The notes under the pieces: model-generated
Told to the model about the DNA's origin: nothing
The model's input: only the letters and a program-made list of their open reading frames with translations
The model's database searches: none
Origin: Nitrospira sp. UBA5698
GTDB lineage: Bacteria > Nitrospirota > Nitrospiria > Nitrospirales > Nitrospiraceae
Reading direction: 5' to 3'
Assembly: GCA_002420115.1 (NCBI GenBank)
Contig: DIHK01000017.1
Coordinates: 1 to 39,988, forward strand
DNA: 39,988 nt
Program-made: the position numbers and the translations under genes
In this document: positions 32,636 through 39,988 of the stretch, one piece after another
How positions within the stretch are numbered: position 1 is the first letter of the stretch
How the letters are laid out: each line of letters starts with the position of its first letter

Positions 32636-33300
32636 TATGAGGCCACCTCCGGACGGGGCGCGTGATAGATTTTGTATTCAGGTTGCTCCACTTGTGCCGG
32701 TTTCCAGGAACGCACCACCCAAATGATCATGCCGATCAGAAAGAACGCACTCGGAGGCAGGAGCAACAGGCCGTTCGGCACGTACCATCCGCCATCCCGA
32801 TCAAGCGGGAGGATCGGATATCCGAACAAGGAACCCGAGCCAAAGAGCTCGCGTATGACCCCGACGACCATCAAGAGGGCGCTATAGCCCAGGCCGTTGC
32901 CAAGCCCATCGAGGAAGCTTGGGAACGGGGGATGTTTCATCGCGTAGGCTTCCGCTCGCCCCATGACGATACAATTGGTGATAATCAACCCGACGAAGAC
33001 CGACAGGTCCTTGCTGATGCTGAACGCATAGGCTTTGATGAACTGATCAGTGACGATGACCAGCGACGAAATAATGGTCATCTGCACGATGATGCGGATA
33101 CTGCTCGGGGTATGATTCCTAACCAGACTGATGGCGGCATTCGAGAAGGCCGTGACGATGGTCAGCGCGAGGCACATTGTGATCGTGGTGGAGAGCTTTG
33201 ACGTCACGGCCAATGCCGAGCAAATCCCGAGGACCTGTAGGATGACCGGGTTATTATCGACGATCGGTTCGAAAATGATCTTTTTGTGTTGGTACGACAT
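32635..33300 (-). CDS. nqrD: Na+-NQR subunit D
   Basis: A 221-residue membrane subunit with about six helices. The first pseudo-repeat holds NPVILQVLGICSALAVTSK and the second FVGLIITNCIVMGRAEAYAM; each contributes a cysteine to the intramembrane iron centre shared with NqrE. The C-terminal tail (about residues 195-221) is polar and longer than in Vibrio proteins. It starts five bases after nqrC and overlaps nqrE by one base. Confidence 0.95.
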   Translation of the reverse strand: MSYQHKKIIFEPIVDNNPVILQVLGICSALAVTSKLSTTITMCLALTIVTAFSNAAISLVRNHTPSSIRIIVQMTIISSLVIVTDQFIKAYAFSISKDLSVFVGLIITNCIVMGRAEAYAMKHPPFPSFLDGLGNGLGYSALLMVVGVIRELFGSGSLFGYPILPLDRDGGWYVPNGLLLLPPSAFFLIGMIIWVVRSWKPAQVEQPEYKIYHAPRPEVAS

Positions 33301-33305
33301 GAGCG

Positions 33306-34115
33306 TTAGCTCCTTTCCTGTCGCAAACGGGACAGATACGGCCCGTACCCTTTGTCGCTCAGCCAGAACTTCAGCGTATTCTCCACACCTCGCGAGGTGA
33401 TGGTGGCACCGGCGAGGGCGTCGACCTGATGGTGACCTTCGGGAGAGGAACTGTCAACCGCGACTTTCGTCACCTCAATCTGAACCTTCCAGTTCTCGTC
33501 AAAGAGGACTTTGCCCGTCCATTGGGCGCGCCACTTGGGATTGTCGATCTCTCCTCCGAGCCCCGGGGTTTCGGCATGCTGATAGAAGCGGAGGCCCTGC
33601 ACCGTTCGCAGATCCTCCTCCAATGCGAGAAATCCGTACATCGTGGACCAGAGACCGTAGCCGTAGACCGGCAGAATCAGTTTCTTGAACTCGCCGTTGG
33701 TACCGACAATCCGATAGACCGGCAGATAGCGTGGTTCTCGTCTGATCCCTGCCACATCCTCTCGGCGGGTGAGTTCGGTGGAGATCTCAGGATCTTTTCC
33801 GGCCTTCACGATATTAAAGGTGTCAGGATCGATCCCCTTCACCTCGTCACCGGTTGCTAGTTCAATCATGTGGGCGTCGATTCGTTTGAGCGCTTGTTCT
33901 TCCGTCAGCCCCTCCTTGAGCAGGCCGGAGACCGCAATCACATTCCGGATGAGGTCGGCCTTCTGATTCGTTTCCTGAATCGGTCGAAGGAGCACCGCTG
34001 CACCGGCCACCACCACGGAGCAGACCAGACAGAGGACCAGCGTCACCAGCAGCGTCCTGCGCGCACTCTCAACCGGCGCAGCGGATACAGCGGAATCTGA
34101 TTCAGGCGCGGACAT
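33306..34115 (-). CDS. nqrC: Na+-NQR subunit C (covalent FMN)
   Basis: A 269-residue periplasmic subunit with one N-terminal helix (about 20-44). The FMN-domain ending is DALAGATITSRGVENTLKFWL; the FMN is expected on Thr238 of the GAT motif. The residue before GAT is Ala, where Ser or Thr is common. The GLWSTMYGFLAL block near 153-164 is typical. It begins 14 bases before the nqrB stop, so translation is probably coupled. Confidence 0.95.
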   Translation of the reverse strand: MSAPESDSAVSAAPVESARRTLLVTLVLCLVCSVVVAGAAVLLRPIQETNQKADLIRNVIAVSGLLKEGLTEEQALKRIDAHMIELATGDEVKGIDPDTFNIVKAGKDPEISTELTRREDVAGIRREPRYLPVYRIVGTNGEFKKLILPVYGYGLWSTMYGFLALEEDLRTVQGLRFYQHAETPGLGGEIDNPKWRAQWTGKVLFDENWKVQIEVTKVAVDSSSPEGHHQVDALAGATITSRGVENTLKFWLSDKGYGPYLSRLRQERS

Positions 34116-35316
34116 GGCGGCGGAGCCTCCGTTGGATGTTCAGCTGGATAACTGCGTAATCGATCAAGGGGGCAAACACATTGGCGAACAAAATCGTGAG
34201 CATCACGCCTTCTGGAAACGCGGGGTTTGCCACGCGGATCAGCACGGACATGGCTCCGATCAGTATGCCGAAGGCCCAGCGCCCGGCACTTGTCATGGCG
34301 GCCGATACCGGGTCGGTGGCCATGAAGACTGCGCCGAAGGCAAACCCGCCCAGCACCAGGTGCCAGTACCAAGGCATCGCCACCATCGGATTGGTCTCGC
34401 TGCCGATCATATTGAAGAGGAGCGAGGCCCCGACCATTCCTACAAAGCACCCGACGATAATGCGCCAGGAAGCGACCCCTGTGTAGATCAGGAACGCCGC
34501 GCCGAGCAGACAGGCCAGCGTGGAGGTTTCCCCCATAGAGCCGGGCATCAGGCCTATGAAGGCATTCCACCAGGTCAGGCCTCCCTTGAGGATCTCGTCG
34601 ACGCCGCCCACTTTCCCAAGGCTGAGCGCGGTCGCGCCGGAATAGCCATCCACGGCCACCCACACCCGGTCGCCGGAAATTTCAGCGGGATAGGCGAAAA
34701 ACAGAAAGGCCCGCGCGGTCAGGGCGGGGTTGAGAAAATTCTTACCCGTCCCACCAAAGATCTCTTTGCCCAGGACCACACCGAAGCTAATCCCAATGGC
34801 CACCATCCAGAGTGGCATATTGGGAGGCAGCGTCAGCGTGAAGAGCATGGAGGTGACCAGAAAGCCTTCATTGATCTCTTTCTGGCGAATCGTGGAGAAG
34901 ACCACTTCCCATATACCGCCGACGAGTAAGGTTACCAGATAGATCGGCAGAAAATACAAGAAGCCATGGACCATATTGGCCAGAATGCTGCCGGCATCAA
35001 AGCCGATATGGATCGCTGCCAGTAGGTCGTAGCGCCAGCCGGTTTTGGCCATCCCCATCTTGGCGAGTGCCAGATTGGCCTGATAGCCGGTGTTGTACCA
35101 GCTCCACAGGATGCAGGGAATCAGTGCCACCACCACGTACATCATCAATCGTTTCAGATCGATGCCATCCCGCACGTGAGGCGCGTGGTGCGTGGTCTCG
35201 GGAGTTGAATACAGAAATGCATCGACCATCTCGAAGATGGGATAGTACTTTTCATACCGACCGCCCTTGGCAAACAGAGGCCGGAGTTGATCGAGATAGC
35301 GTTTCATACCTGCCAT
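34102..35316 (-). CDS. nqrB: Na+-NQR subunit B (covalent FMN, Na+ path)
   Basis: A 404-residue, about ten-helix subunit that carries riboflavin and covalent FMN and forms the sodium path. The FMN attachment motif SGAT is at 226-229 (Thr229). Other landmarks are HVRDGIDLKRLMMYVVVALIP, the GFLVTSMLFTLTLPPNMPLW helix and the EIFGGTGKNFLNPALTARAF block. The start at 35316 overlaps the nqrA stop by one base; an ATG at 35307 also fits the family start. Confidence 0.95.
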   Translation of the reverse strand: MAGMKRYLDQLRPLFAKGGRYEKYYPIFEMVDAFLYSTPETTHHAPHVRDGIDLKRLMMYVVVALIPCILWSWYNTGYQANLALAKMGMAKTGWRYDLLAAIHIGFDAGSILANMVHGFLYFLPIYLVTLLVGGIWEVVFSTIRQKEINEGFLVTSMLFTLTLPPNMPLWMVAIGISFGVVLGKEIFGGTGKNFLNPALTARAFLFFAYPAEISGDRVWVAVDGYSGATALSLGKVGGVDEILKGGLTWWNAFIGLMPGSMGETSTLACLLGAAFLIYTGVASWRIIVGCFVGMVGASLLFNMIGSETNPMVAMPWYWHLVLGGFAFGAVFMATDPVSAAMTSAGRWAFGILIGAMSVLIRVANPAFPEGVMLTILFANVFAPLIDYAVIQLNIQRRLRRHVRA

Positions 35317-36671
35317 CAGCCCTCTCTCTCAATCTGGCTCAACACATTCCGTAGCACCGGGCCATAGTCGTTCTTGCCGACACACACGAAGGAGCAGAGG
35401 GCGAGGTCTTCTTCATCCAATTCCATACAGCCCAGTTGTTGCGCCATGTCGGTGTCGCCCACCACCAGGTAGCGCAGCAGCTGTGTCGGGAGAATGTCCA
35501 GGGGCATGATATCCTCGAAGTTGCCGAAGGGCACCATGGCACGATGACCTCCGTTGAGCCCGGTGCTCAGCCCAAACTCCTCCTTGCGGTGACGGAAGAG
35601 GCTCGACAGCATGACGTTGCTTTGGGAGAAGGTGTTCCGTCCTGGTGTGAACCAGCCCAGGAACGTGCGTTCGACCCCTTCCTGAATCACGGATATCTGA
35701 AGATGATGACGTCCGAGATAGGACGACCAGCCGACTGCCTGACGCCCTGACAACACCGAGCCAGAGATGATGCGATTTTCACCATCGTGCACTTCACCCT
35801 CGATCAACTCCTCGATACAAGCGCCGAGCCTGGTCTGCAGTAGGCGTGGCTGTTTCACCTGAGGTCCGCCGAGCGCGACGATGCGTCTGGTCCATAACCG
35901 GCCGCTGGTAAACAGCTTGCCGATCGCAATCACCTCTTGGTAGTTGAGATGCCAGACCACCTTATTGACGTCTACGGGTTCGAGAAAATGGATGTGGGTC
36001 CCCGGTAGACCGGCTGGATGCGGGCCTTCGAAACTCGCCTGACGTACGCGGGTGAGACCTTGTGGCACCGGCAGTTCAGCCGCGGGTGATTTGCATACCC
36101 ACAGCGGCATGGTGCCAAGGCACGACAGCACTGTCAGGCCGTGGCCGAATGCTTCAGCCTCTGCGGTGATAATGGCAATAGGATTGGCGGCCAGCGGGTT
36201 GCTGTCCATTGCGGTCACGAAGATGGCAGCCGGACGAGTAGTCGGGTCGGCGATCTTGCTGTAGGGACGCGTGCGTAACGCTACCCACAGGCCTGATGCC
36301 AAGAGATTCTCCACCACCTGCACCTCGGTCAAGCCGGCCAGCTGGTCGGCAGGGTAGGATGCAAAGGTCTCCTCGTCTTCGGTGTCGTCAAGCCGGATGA
36401 CGACTGACTGAAGGAGGCGTTGCGCTCCACGATGGATCGCACGCACGGTACCGGCACCCGGGGCCGTGATGCGTACACCGGGTAACTTCTTGTGTTCGAA
36501 CAGCGCTTGACCGAGCTTGACCTTGTCCCCCTCAGCGACCAACATCGCGGGCTTGAGATCGACATGATCTACGCCGAACACGCCGACATGGCGGACGGGT
36601 TTGGCAAGCTGGACCCGCTGCTCCGGCTTCCCACTGATCGGCACATCCAACCCTTTTTTTATTCTGATCAT
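35316..36671 (-). CDS. nqrA: Na+-NQR subunit A (quinone-side subunit)
   Basis: A 451-residue soluble subunit on the cytoplasmic face that contacts NqrB and the quinone. The opening MIRIKKGLDVPISGKPEQ matches the family, so the second of two adjacent ATGs is preferred. Landmarks are the barrel-sandwich start, GAGTVRAIHRGAQRLLQSV, RPYSKIADPTTRPAAIFVTAMDSNPLA and HLNYQEVIAIGKLF. No ribosome binding site is evident. A possible promoter (TTGACC at 36714-36709, TGTCAT at 36690-36685, 18-base spacer) would give a very short leader. First gene of nqrABCDEF-apbE-nqrM. Confidence 0.94.
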   Translation of the reverse strand: MIRIKKGLDVPISGKPEQRVQLAKPVRHVGVFGVDHVDLKPAMLVAEGDKVKLGQALFEHKKLPGVRITAPGAGTVRAIHRGAQRLLQSVVIRLDDTEDEETFASYPADQLAGLTEVQVVENLLASGLWVALRTRPYSKIADPTTRPAAIFVTAMDSNPLAANPIAIITAEAEAFGHGLTVLSCLGTMPLWVCKSPAAELPVPQGLTRVRQASFEGPHPAGLPGTHIHFLEPVDVNKVVWHLNYQEVIAIGKLFTSGRLWTRRIVALGGPQVKQPRLLQTRLGACIEELIEGEVHDGENRIISGSVLSGRQAVGWSSYLGRHHLQISVIQEGVERTFLGWFTPGRNTFSQSNVMLSSLFRHRKEEFGLSTGLNGGHRAMVPFGNFEDIMPLDILPTQLLRYLVVGDTDMAQQLGCMELDEEDLALCSFVCVGKNDYGPVLRNVLSQIEREG

Positions 36672-36879
36672 CATGGCAGATGCGATGACAGTTACGCTGT
36701 CCTAATGGGTCAACCCGCGATGGTTAGGAGCTGATGTATTGTGTTCGTTGCTGGATGAGTCTGTTCTGTTCGTCAATCATGAGCCCGGCCATACGTAAAA
36801 GGGGCAGTACAAGATCAGAGGGAAGGGCCTAGTACAACTGTTTGGACACCGTGCTGTCAAGTCTTCAATTGGGGTCGTC
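36672..36879. other. Intergenic region upstream of nqrA
   Basis: No supported gene. It should contain the minus-strand nqr promoter (candidate boxes given under nqrA). Beyond about 36880 it passes into repeat DNA. Together with the next two entries it forms a 535-base gap. Confidence 0.35.
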
Positions 36880-37015
36880 TGGATCGACGGTTTCGGGTTT
36901 GAGGGTTCATGTTTTAGGTTGTCCAGAAACTTGGAGCCTCAAACTTGGAACCTGAAACTTGAAACTATCCTCGGCAGTTAGGTGGCGAACCGTCGTGAAT
37001 GATGAGGGCTGGGAC
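36880..37015. repeat. Intergenic repeat, partial copy 3
   Basis: Segments TTTGAGGGTTC, TTGTCCAGAAACTTGGA, AACTTGGAACCTGAAAC and TGAATGATGAGGGCT occur in the same order as in 26995-27112, with point differences. GTTTGAGG/CCTCAAAC can pair. The left-hand 22-base block of copies 1 and 2 is absent. Confidence 0.6.
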
Positions 37016-37036
37016 TTCACCCACCTACGCAGGAAG

Positions 37037-37157
37037 CCACAGCTGTAAAGCTGTGGAGGAATGCGCAGTGGGTGTCCTCCGAAGCCTTGGCAAAGGAGGA
37101 CACGCTTCGGCGGGTTCCGCCGAAGACACAAAAGGGACCACGGCTATTAAGCCGTGG
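37037..37157. repeat. Cluster of four perfect hairpins, REPIN-like
   Basis: Four stems in 121 bases: CCACAGCT/AGCTGTGG with GTAA loop (37037-37056); GTGTCCTCC/GGAGGACAC (37072-37103); CTTCGGCGG/CCGCCGAAG with GTT loop (37105-37125); CCACGGCT/AGCCGTGG with ATTA loop (37138-37157). The outer two share the pattern CCAC-R-GCT/AGC-Y-GTGG and bracket the inner two. The right flank recurs at 6-25. Confidence 0.7.
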
Positions 37158-37206
37158 GGCTCCACATTGATCCTCCGACCTTCCGGTACTACACTGCCTT
37201 CCGGAC

Positions 37207-38091
37207 ATGGTTTCCCCACTCGTCAGATTCGGTACCTCGACTTGGACCTATGAGGGGTGGAAAGGACAGGTCTATCTCAAGGACTACCCCAAGGGGACGT
37301 TTACCAAGCACTGTTTGACCGAGTACTGGCAGTTTCTGCGCAACGGCTCACCGCTTTTCCGCACCGTCGGCAATGATTCCACGTTCTATCGGCCACCGAC
37401 GAGCCAGCAGCTTCGTGCCTACCGGGATCAGATGCCTGAGCACAGGGAGATGTGTTTCAAGGTCTGGGAAGACCTCACGGTGCCGGTGTTCGCCCAGCAT
37501 CCACGGTATGGAGTGAAGGCCGGCAAGCCGAATCCTCGTTTCCTTGACGCACAGCTCTTCAAAGATCTGGTGCTGGCTCCCTTTCGAGAAGCCCAGTTCC
37601 AGGATGGTACCGGCCCGTTTCTATTTGAGTTTCAACGTCATGATCTATCCGTGGGAGAGTTTACCTCTCGACTCGACACGTTCTTTGGCCGGCTCCCGAC
37701 CGAGTTCAAGTACGCGGTCGAAATCCGTAACGCCGGCCTCCTTGGACCTGAGTATCGGAAGGTATTGGAAGCGCACGGTGTGGCGCACGTGTACAACCAT
37801 TGGTCCTACATGCCTGCATTAGCGGAACAGCACAAACGGATGCAGGGGACGTTCACAGCGCCATTCACCGTTCTCCGCCTGCTCACGCCGCTCAAAATGA
37901 GTTACGCGGACGCCAAGAAACGGGCAGCGCCCTATACCAAAATTGTCTCGGAACTCCCGGAGATGCGTAGAGACACTGTGGCGCTTATTCAGCAATCGAC
38001 CAGCCAAGCCAAACCGACCTATGTGTTGGTGAACAATCGGAGTGAGGGTAACGCGCCCAAAACGATTCAAGCGCTCGTGGAGATGTTGTAA
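37207..38091 (+). CDS. DUF72 domain protein
   Basis: A 294-residue protein of the DUF72 family, predicted TIM-barrel fold, unknown function. The opening VRFGTSTWTYEGWKGQVY and the block NDSTFYRPPTSQQLRAYRDQMPE are hallmarks, as are FEFQRHDL and the YAVEIRNAG strand. The C-terminus has TYVLVNNRSEGNAPKTIQAL, with the Asn-Asn-x-x-x-Gly-Asn-Ala-Pro pattern typical of the family. It is soluble. It follows the hairpin cluster directly, and no ribosome binding site is clear before the ATG. Confidence 0.9.
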   Translation: MVSPLVRFGTSTWTYEGWKGQVYLKDYPKGTFTKHCLTEYWQFLRNGSPLFRTVGNDSTFYRPPTSQQLRAYRDQMPEHREMCFKVWEDLTVPVFAQHPRYGVKAGKPNPRFLDAQLFKDLVLAPFREAQFQDGTGPFLFEFQRHDLSVGEFTSRLDTFFGRLPTEFKYAVEIRNAGLLGPEYRKVLEAHGVAHVYNHWSYMPALAEQHKRMQGTFTAPFTVLRLLTPLKMSYADAKKRAAPYTKIVSELPEMRRDTVALIQQSTSQAKPTYVLVNNRSEGNAPKTIQALVEML

Positions 38092-38351
38092 GTCGCAGGG
38101 TCAGTCGGGTGTGAGAGGCCTGTTCAGTTGGCGCTGTTTTCTCCATGAGTGGTGTTTCTCCGTCTCATTGCCATCGCACTGACGTTACGTGATCTGTGCT
38201 TGTCCGTTTCTGGTGAACTCCGGCTCAAGATTCCCCTGGCCGTGCCGAAATAGACAGAGGATCCGTCCGTGATTCGTATGGCCGGATGGACAATGCGACC
38301 AAGGACATGCCTTGGTTGATCATCTATCCGCATCTCTTCTTGATCAAACCA

Positions 38352-39988
38352 ATGACAAAGCCACTCTATGGCCCAATGGTATTCGGAGCGATTACCTGCT
38401 CCCTCTTGGGTCTCGTGGGATGGTTTCATGTCCAGTTCACTGAGGTTGAGCCACCGACACTGGATTCAAAAGACGTGTTTGTCTTCCCAGGGCTCACGGG
38501 ACCGATGGAGAAGACGGTTGTCGTGCCCTCCAGTCTCTCATCTCCTCATACCTATGCCATCGGTGGTCCGAGTCGATTAGCCCTGTTACTGACAGAGGAG
38601 GGATCAAATTGGTTGGGATTGGCGCATGGGCTGAAGTCCATCGGTGTACCGTTCGTCGTGACACGAGACTATCGGGAGGCACTCAAGCATCGGGTCATTC
38701 TGGTCTATCCAACGATTACGGGAACATCATTTTCGCGTGAGGCCATTCGCGCGTTGGCCGCCGTTCCGCGTGATGGCGGTACCTTGATTGCCACTCAGGT
38801 ATTGGGTGGGGGACTCGAAGAAGTCTTTGGCTATTCGGAGGTGGCGGAGGCATTGCACAATAAAGAGATCCGTTGGAATCGTGCGCATCCTCTTATGGAA
38901 CGGATGACCGACCCAGCTGAATGGGCGACCCAACTAAACGGCAAGCAGGAAAATTCCGTCGGGACCTACAGCTATAGGCAGGCCAGGGGAGCGCTCGGCA
39001 GTTATCCTGACGGGTCGGTGGCTGTGACAGCAAAGGACTATGACAGGGGGCATGCCTATGCCATCGGCATCGATCTCGGTGCCTTGTTGTTGAAAGGCTA
39101 TAATAACCGTGCCGATGGGTTCACGACCAGTTTTGACAATCGATTCGATCCAACGTTGGATGTCTGGCTCCGCCTGCTGAAAGGAATGTACCAGGCCGGT
39201 GAGCCCAACGCGGTGACGATCGGCACGGTGCCGTTCGGGAAGTCGCTCTCCGTCATGTTCACGCACGATGTCGATTTTACGCAGTCCATGGCGAATGCGG
39301 TGGGCTATGCGGAGTTTGAACGAAGCAAGGGCCTGACCGGAACCTACTTTATTCAGGCGAAATACATTCGGGATTATAACGACGACATCTTTTTCGATGA
39401 ACAAGGGGTACGATATCTTGCCAGATTGGCCGAGCTCGGTATGGAGTTAGCCAGCCACACCGTTGCACACTCCGCCTCGTTCAACAGCTTTCCAATGGGG
39501 ACAGGAGAGGAGCAGTATCCCGGGTACCGGCCGTTCGTCAAAACTCGCTCGAAGGCCTATGGTGCGACGATTCTTGGTGAACTGCGCGTCAGCAAATTTC
39601 TCATCGATCGGCTGGGCGGCGGCCGTGCGATGGTGTCATTCCGGCCCGGCGAGCTCTCGAATCCGTTCGGCCTGCCGCAAGCTTTGGTGGCAACCGGGTT
39701 TCGCTATAGTTCCGCGGCGACGGCGAACAATTCATTGACGCACTTGCCGTACCAGCTGACCTATGACCGGTTGTCGGAGTCAGAAGTCGACATCTTTGAA
39801 TTTCCCGTTACCATTGAAGACGAGGAATTACCGCCGATGGGAGAACGTATCCCGCAAGCTCTGGTGTTGGCGAAGCAGATTGCTCGATATGGCGGCACGG
39901 TCGTGGTGCTGATTCACCCGAACATACTCGGTCACAAGTTGGAGTTCGAGAAGCAATTTTACGAAGCGGTCAAAGACTGGGCCTGGTT
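38352..39988 (+). CDS. Polysaccharide deacetylase (NodB-type) protein, 3' end outside window
   Basis: A partial gene of at least 545 residues running off the window. An N-terminal signal anchor (about 1-25, MTKPLYGPMVFGAI onward) is followed by an uncharacterised domain (about 30-290) and then a NodB polysaccharide-deacetylase domain: the metal motif THDVDF near residue 304 and SHTVAHS near 368, followed by FRPGELSNPFGL and LIHPNILGH. Such enzymes remove acetyl groups from cell-wall or exopolysaccharide sugars. Upstream in-frame ATGs at 38307 and 38286 are possible starts; AAGG precedes 38307 closely. The N-terminal domain looks like a nucleotidase- or glutaminase-type Rossmann region but I cannot name it. 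Confidence 0.82.
   Translation, partial: MTKPLYGPMVFGAITCSLLGLVGWFHVQFTEVEPPTLDSKDVFVFPGLTGPMEKTVVVPSSLSSPHTYAIGGPSRLALLLTEEGSNWLGLAHGLKSIGVPFVVTRDYREALKHRVILVYPTITGTSFSREAIRALAAVPRDGGTLIATQVLGGGLEEVFGYSEVAEALHNKEIRWNRAHPLMERMTDPAEWATQLNGKQENSVGTYSYRQARGALGSYPDGSVAVTAKDYDRGHAYAIGIDLGALLLKGYNNRADGFTTSFDNRFDPTLDVWLRLLKGMYQAGEPNAVTIGTVPFGKSLSVMFTHDVDFTQSMANAVGYAEFERSKGLTGTYFIQAKYIRDYNDDIFFDEQGVRYLARLAELGMELASHTVAHSASFNSFPMGTGEEQYPGYRPFVKTRSKAYGATILGELRVSKFLIDRLGGGRAMVSFRPGELSNPFGLPQALVATGFRYSSAATANNSLTHLPYQLTYDRLSESEVDIFEFPVTIEDEELPPMGERIPQALVLAKQIARYGGTVVVLIHPNILGHKLEFEKQFYEAVKDWAW

Noticed and set aside
34114..34929. 271-codon plus-strand open frame, His/Gly-rich
   Set aside because: Antisense to nqrB; composition reflects GC-rich coding on the other strand.
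37037..37157. CRISPR array
   Set aside because: The hairpins differ in sequence and spacing, with no regularly repeated unit and spacer pattern.

Overview
This window looks like a chromosome segment of an autotrophic Nitrospirota bacterium, most likely a Nitrospira-type nitrite oxidiser. The assignment is an inference from gene content and protein character (Na+-NQR, DabA/DabB carbon uptake modules, carbonic anhydrases, DUF2294, DUF72 and FIST proteins, many lipoproteins). No rRNA, tRNA, CRISPR array or insertion sequence was recognised.

Left part (1-15.3 kb): mostly housekeeping or poorly known genes on the plus strand. They include two small hypothetical proteins, a Trm112-like protein, a DUF502 membrane protein, a GNAT acetyltransferase and two SmpA/OmlA-like lipoproteins. 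A LOG-family phosphoribohydrolase overlaps a beta-CASP metallo-beta-lactamase RNase, which is followed by a DmpA-type peptidase. Then come a FIST sensor-like protein, an FKBP isomerase, GcvT, a NUDIX hydrolase, FabI, a TPR-like exported protein, the ribosome rescue factor ArfB (minus strand) and a DUF2490 protein.

Centre (15.4-26.8 kb): a dense inorganic-carbon locus. A SulP-type anion transporter lacking a STAS domain faces a minus-strand block that reads dabB1 (NuoL-like), dabB2 (NuoN/M-like), dabA (zinc beta-CA-like), a P-II-like regulator, a lipoprotein with two tandem iota-carbonic-anhydrase-type domains, and a secreted alpha-carbonic anhydrase. The dab genes overlap by ATGA junctions. 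A terminator-like leader hairpin precedes dabB1, and two tandem palindromes precede sulP. A DUF2294 gene lies upstream, between direct copies of an intergenic repeat. Together these genes would supply, interconvert and trap CO2/bicarbonate on both sides of the inner membrane.

Right part (27.1-36.7 kb): sodium bioenergetics. An ArsB/NhaD-superfamily antiporter and a universal stress protein are followed by a complete nqrABCDEF-apbE-nqrM operon: the Na+-pumping NADH:quinone oxidoreductase, its flavin transferase and its maturation factor. A sodium gradient made or spent here could be linked to the cation-driven DabB transporter next door; this is inference.

The end (36.7-40 kb) has a 535-bp repeat- and hairpin-rich gap, a DUF72 protein and a polysaccharide-deacetylase protein cut by the window edge. 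Related intergenic repeats occur at about 1-40, 8.98, 26.2, 26.9 and 36.9-37.16 kb.
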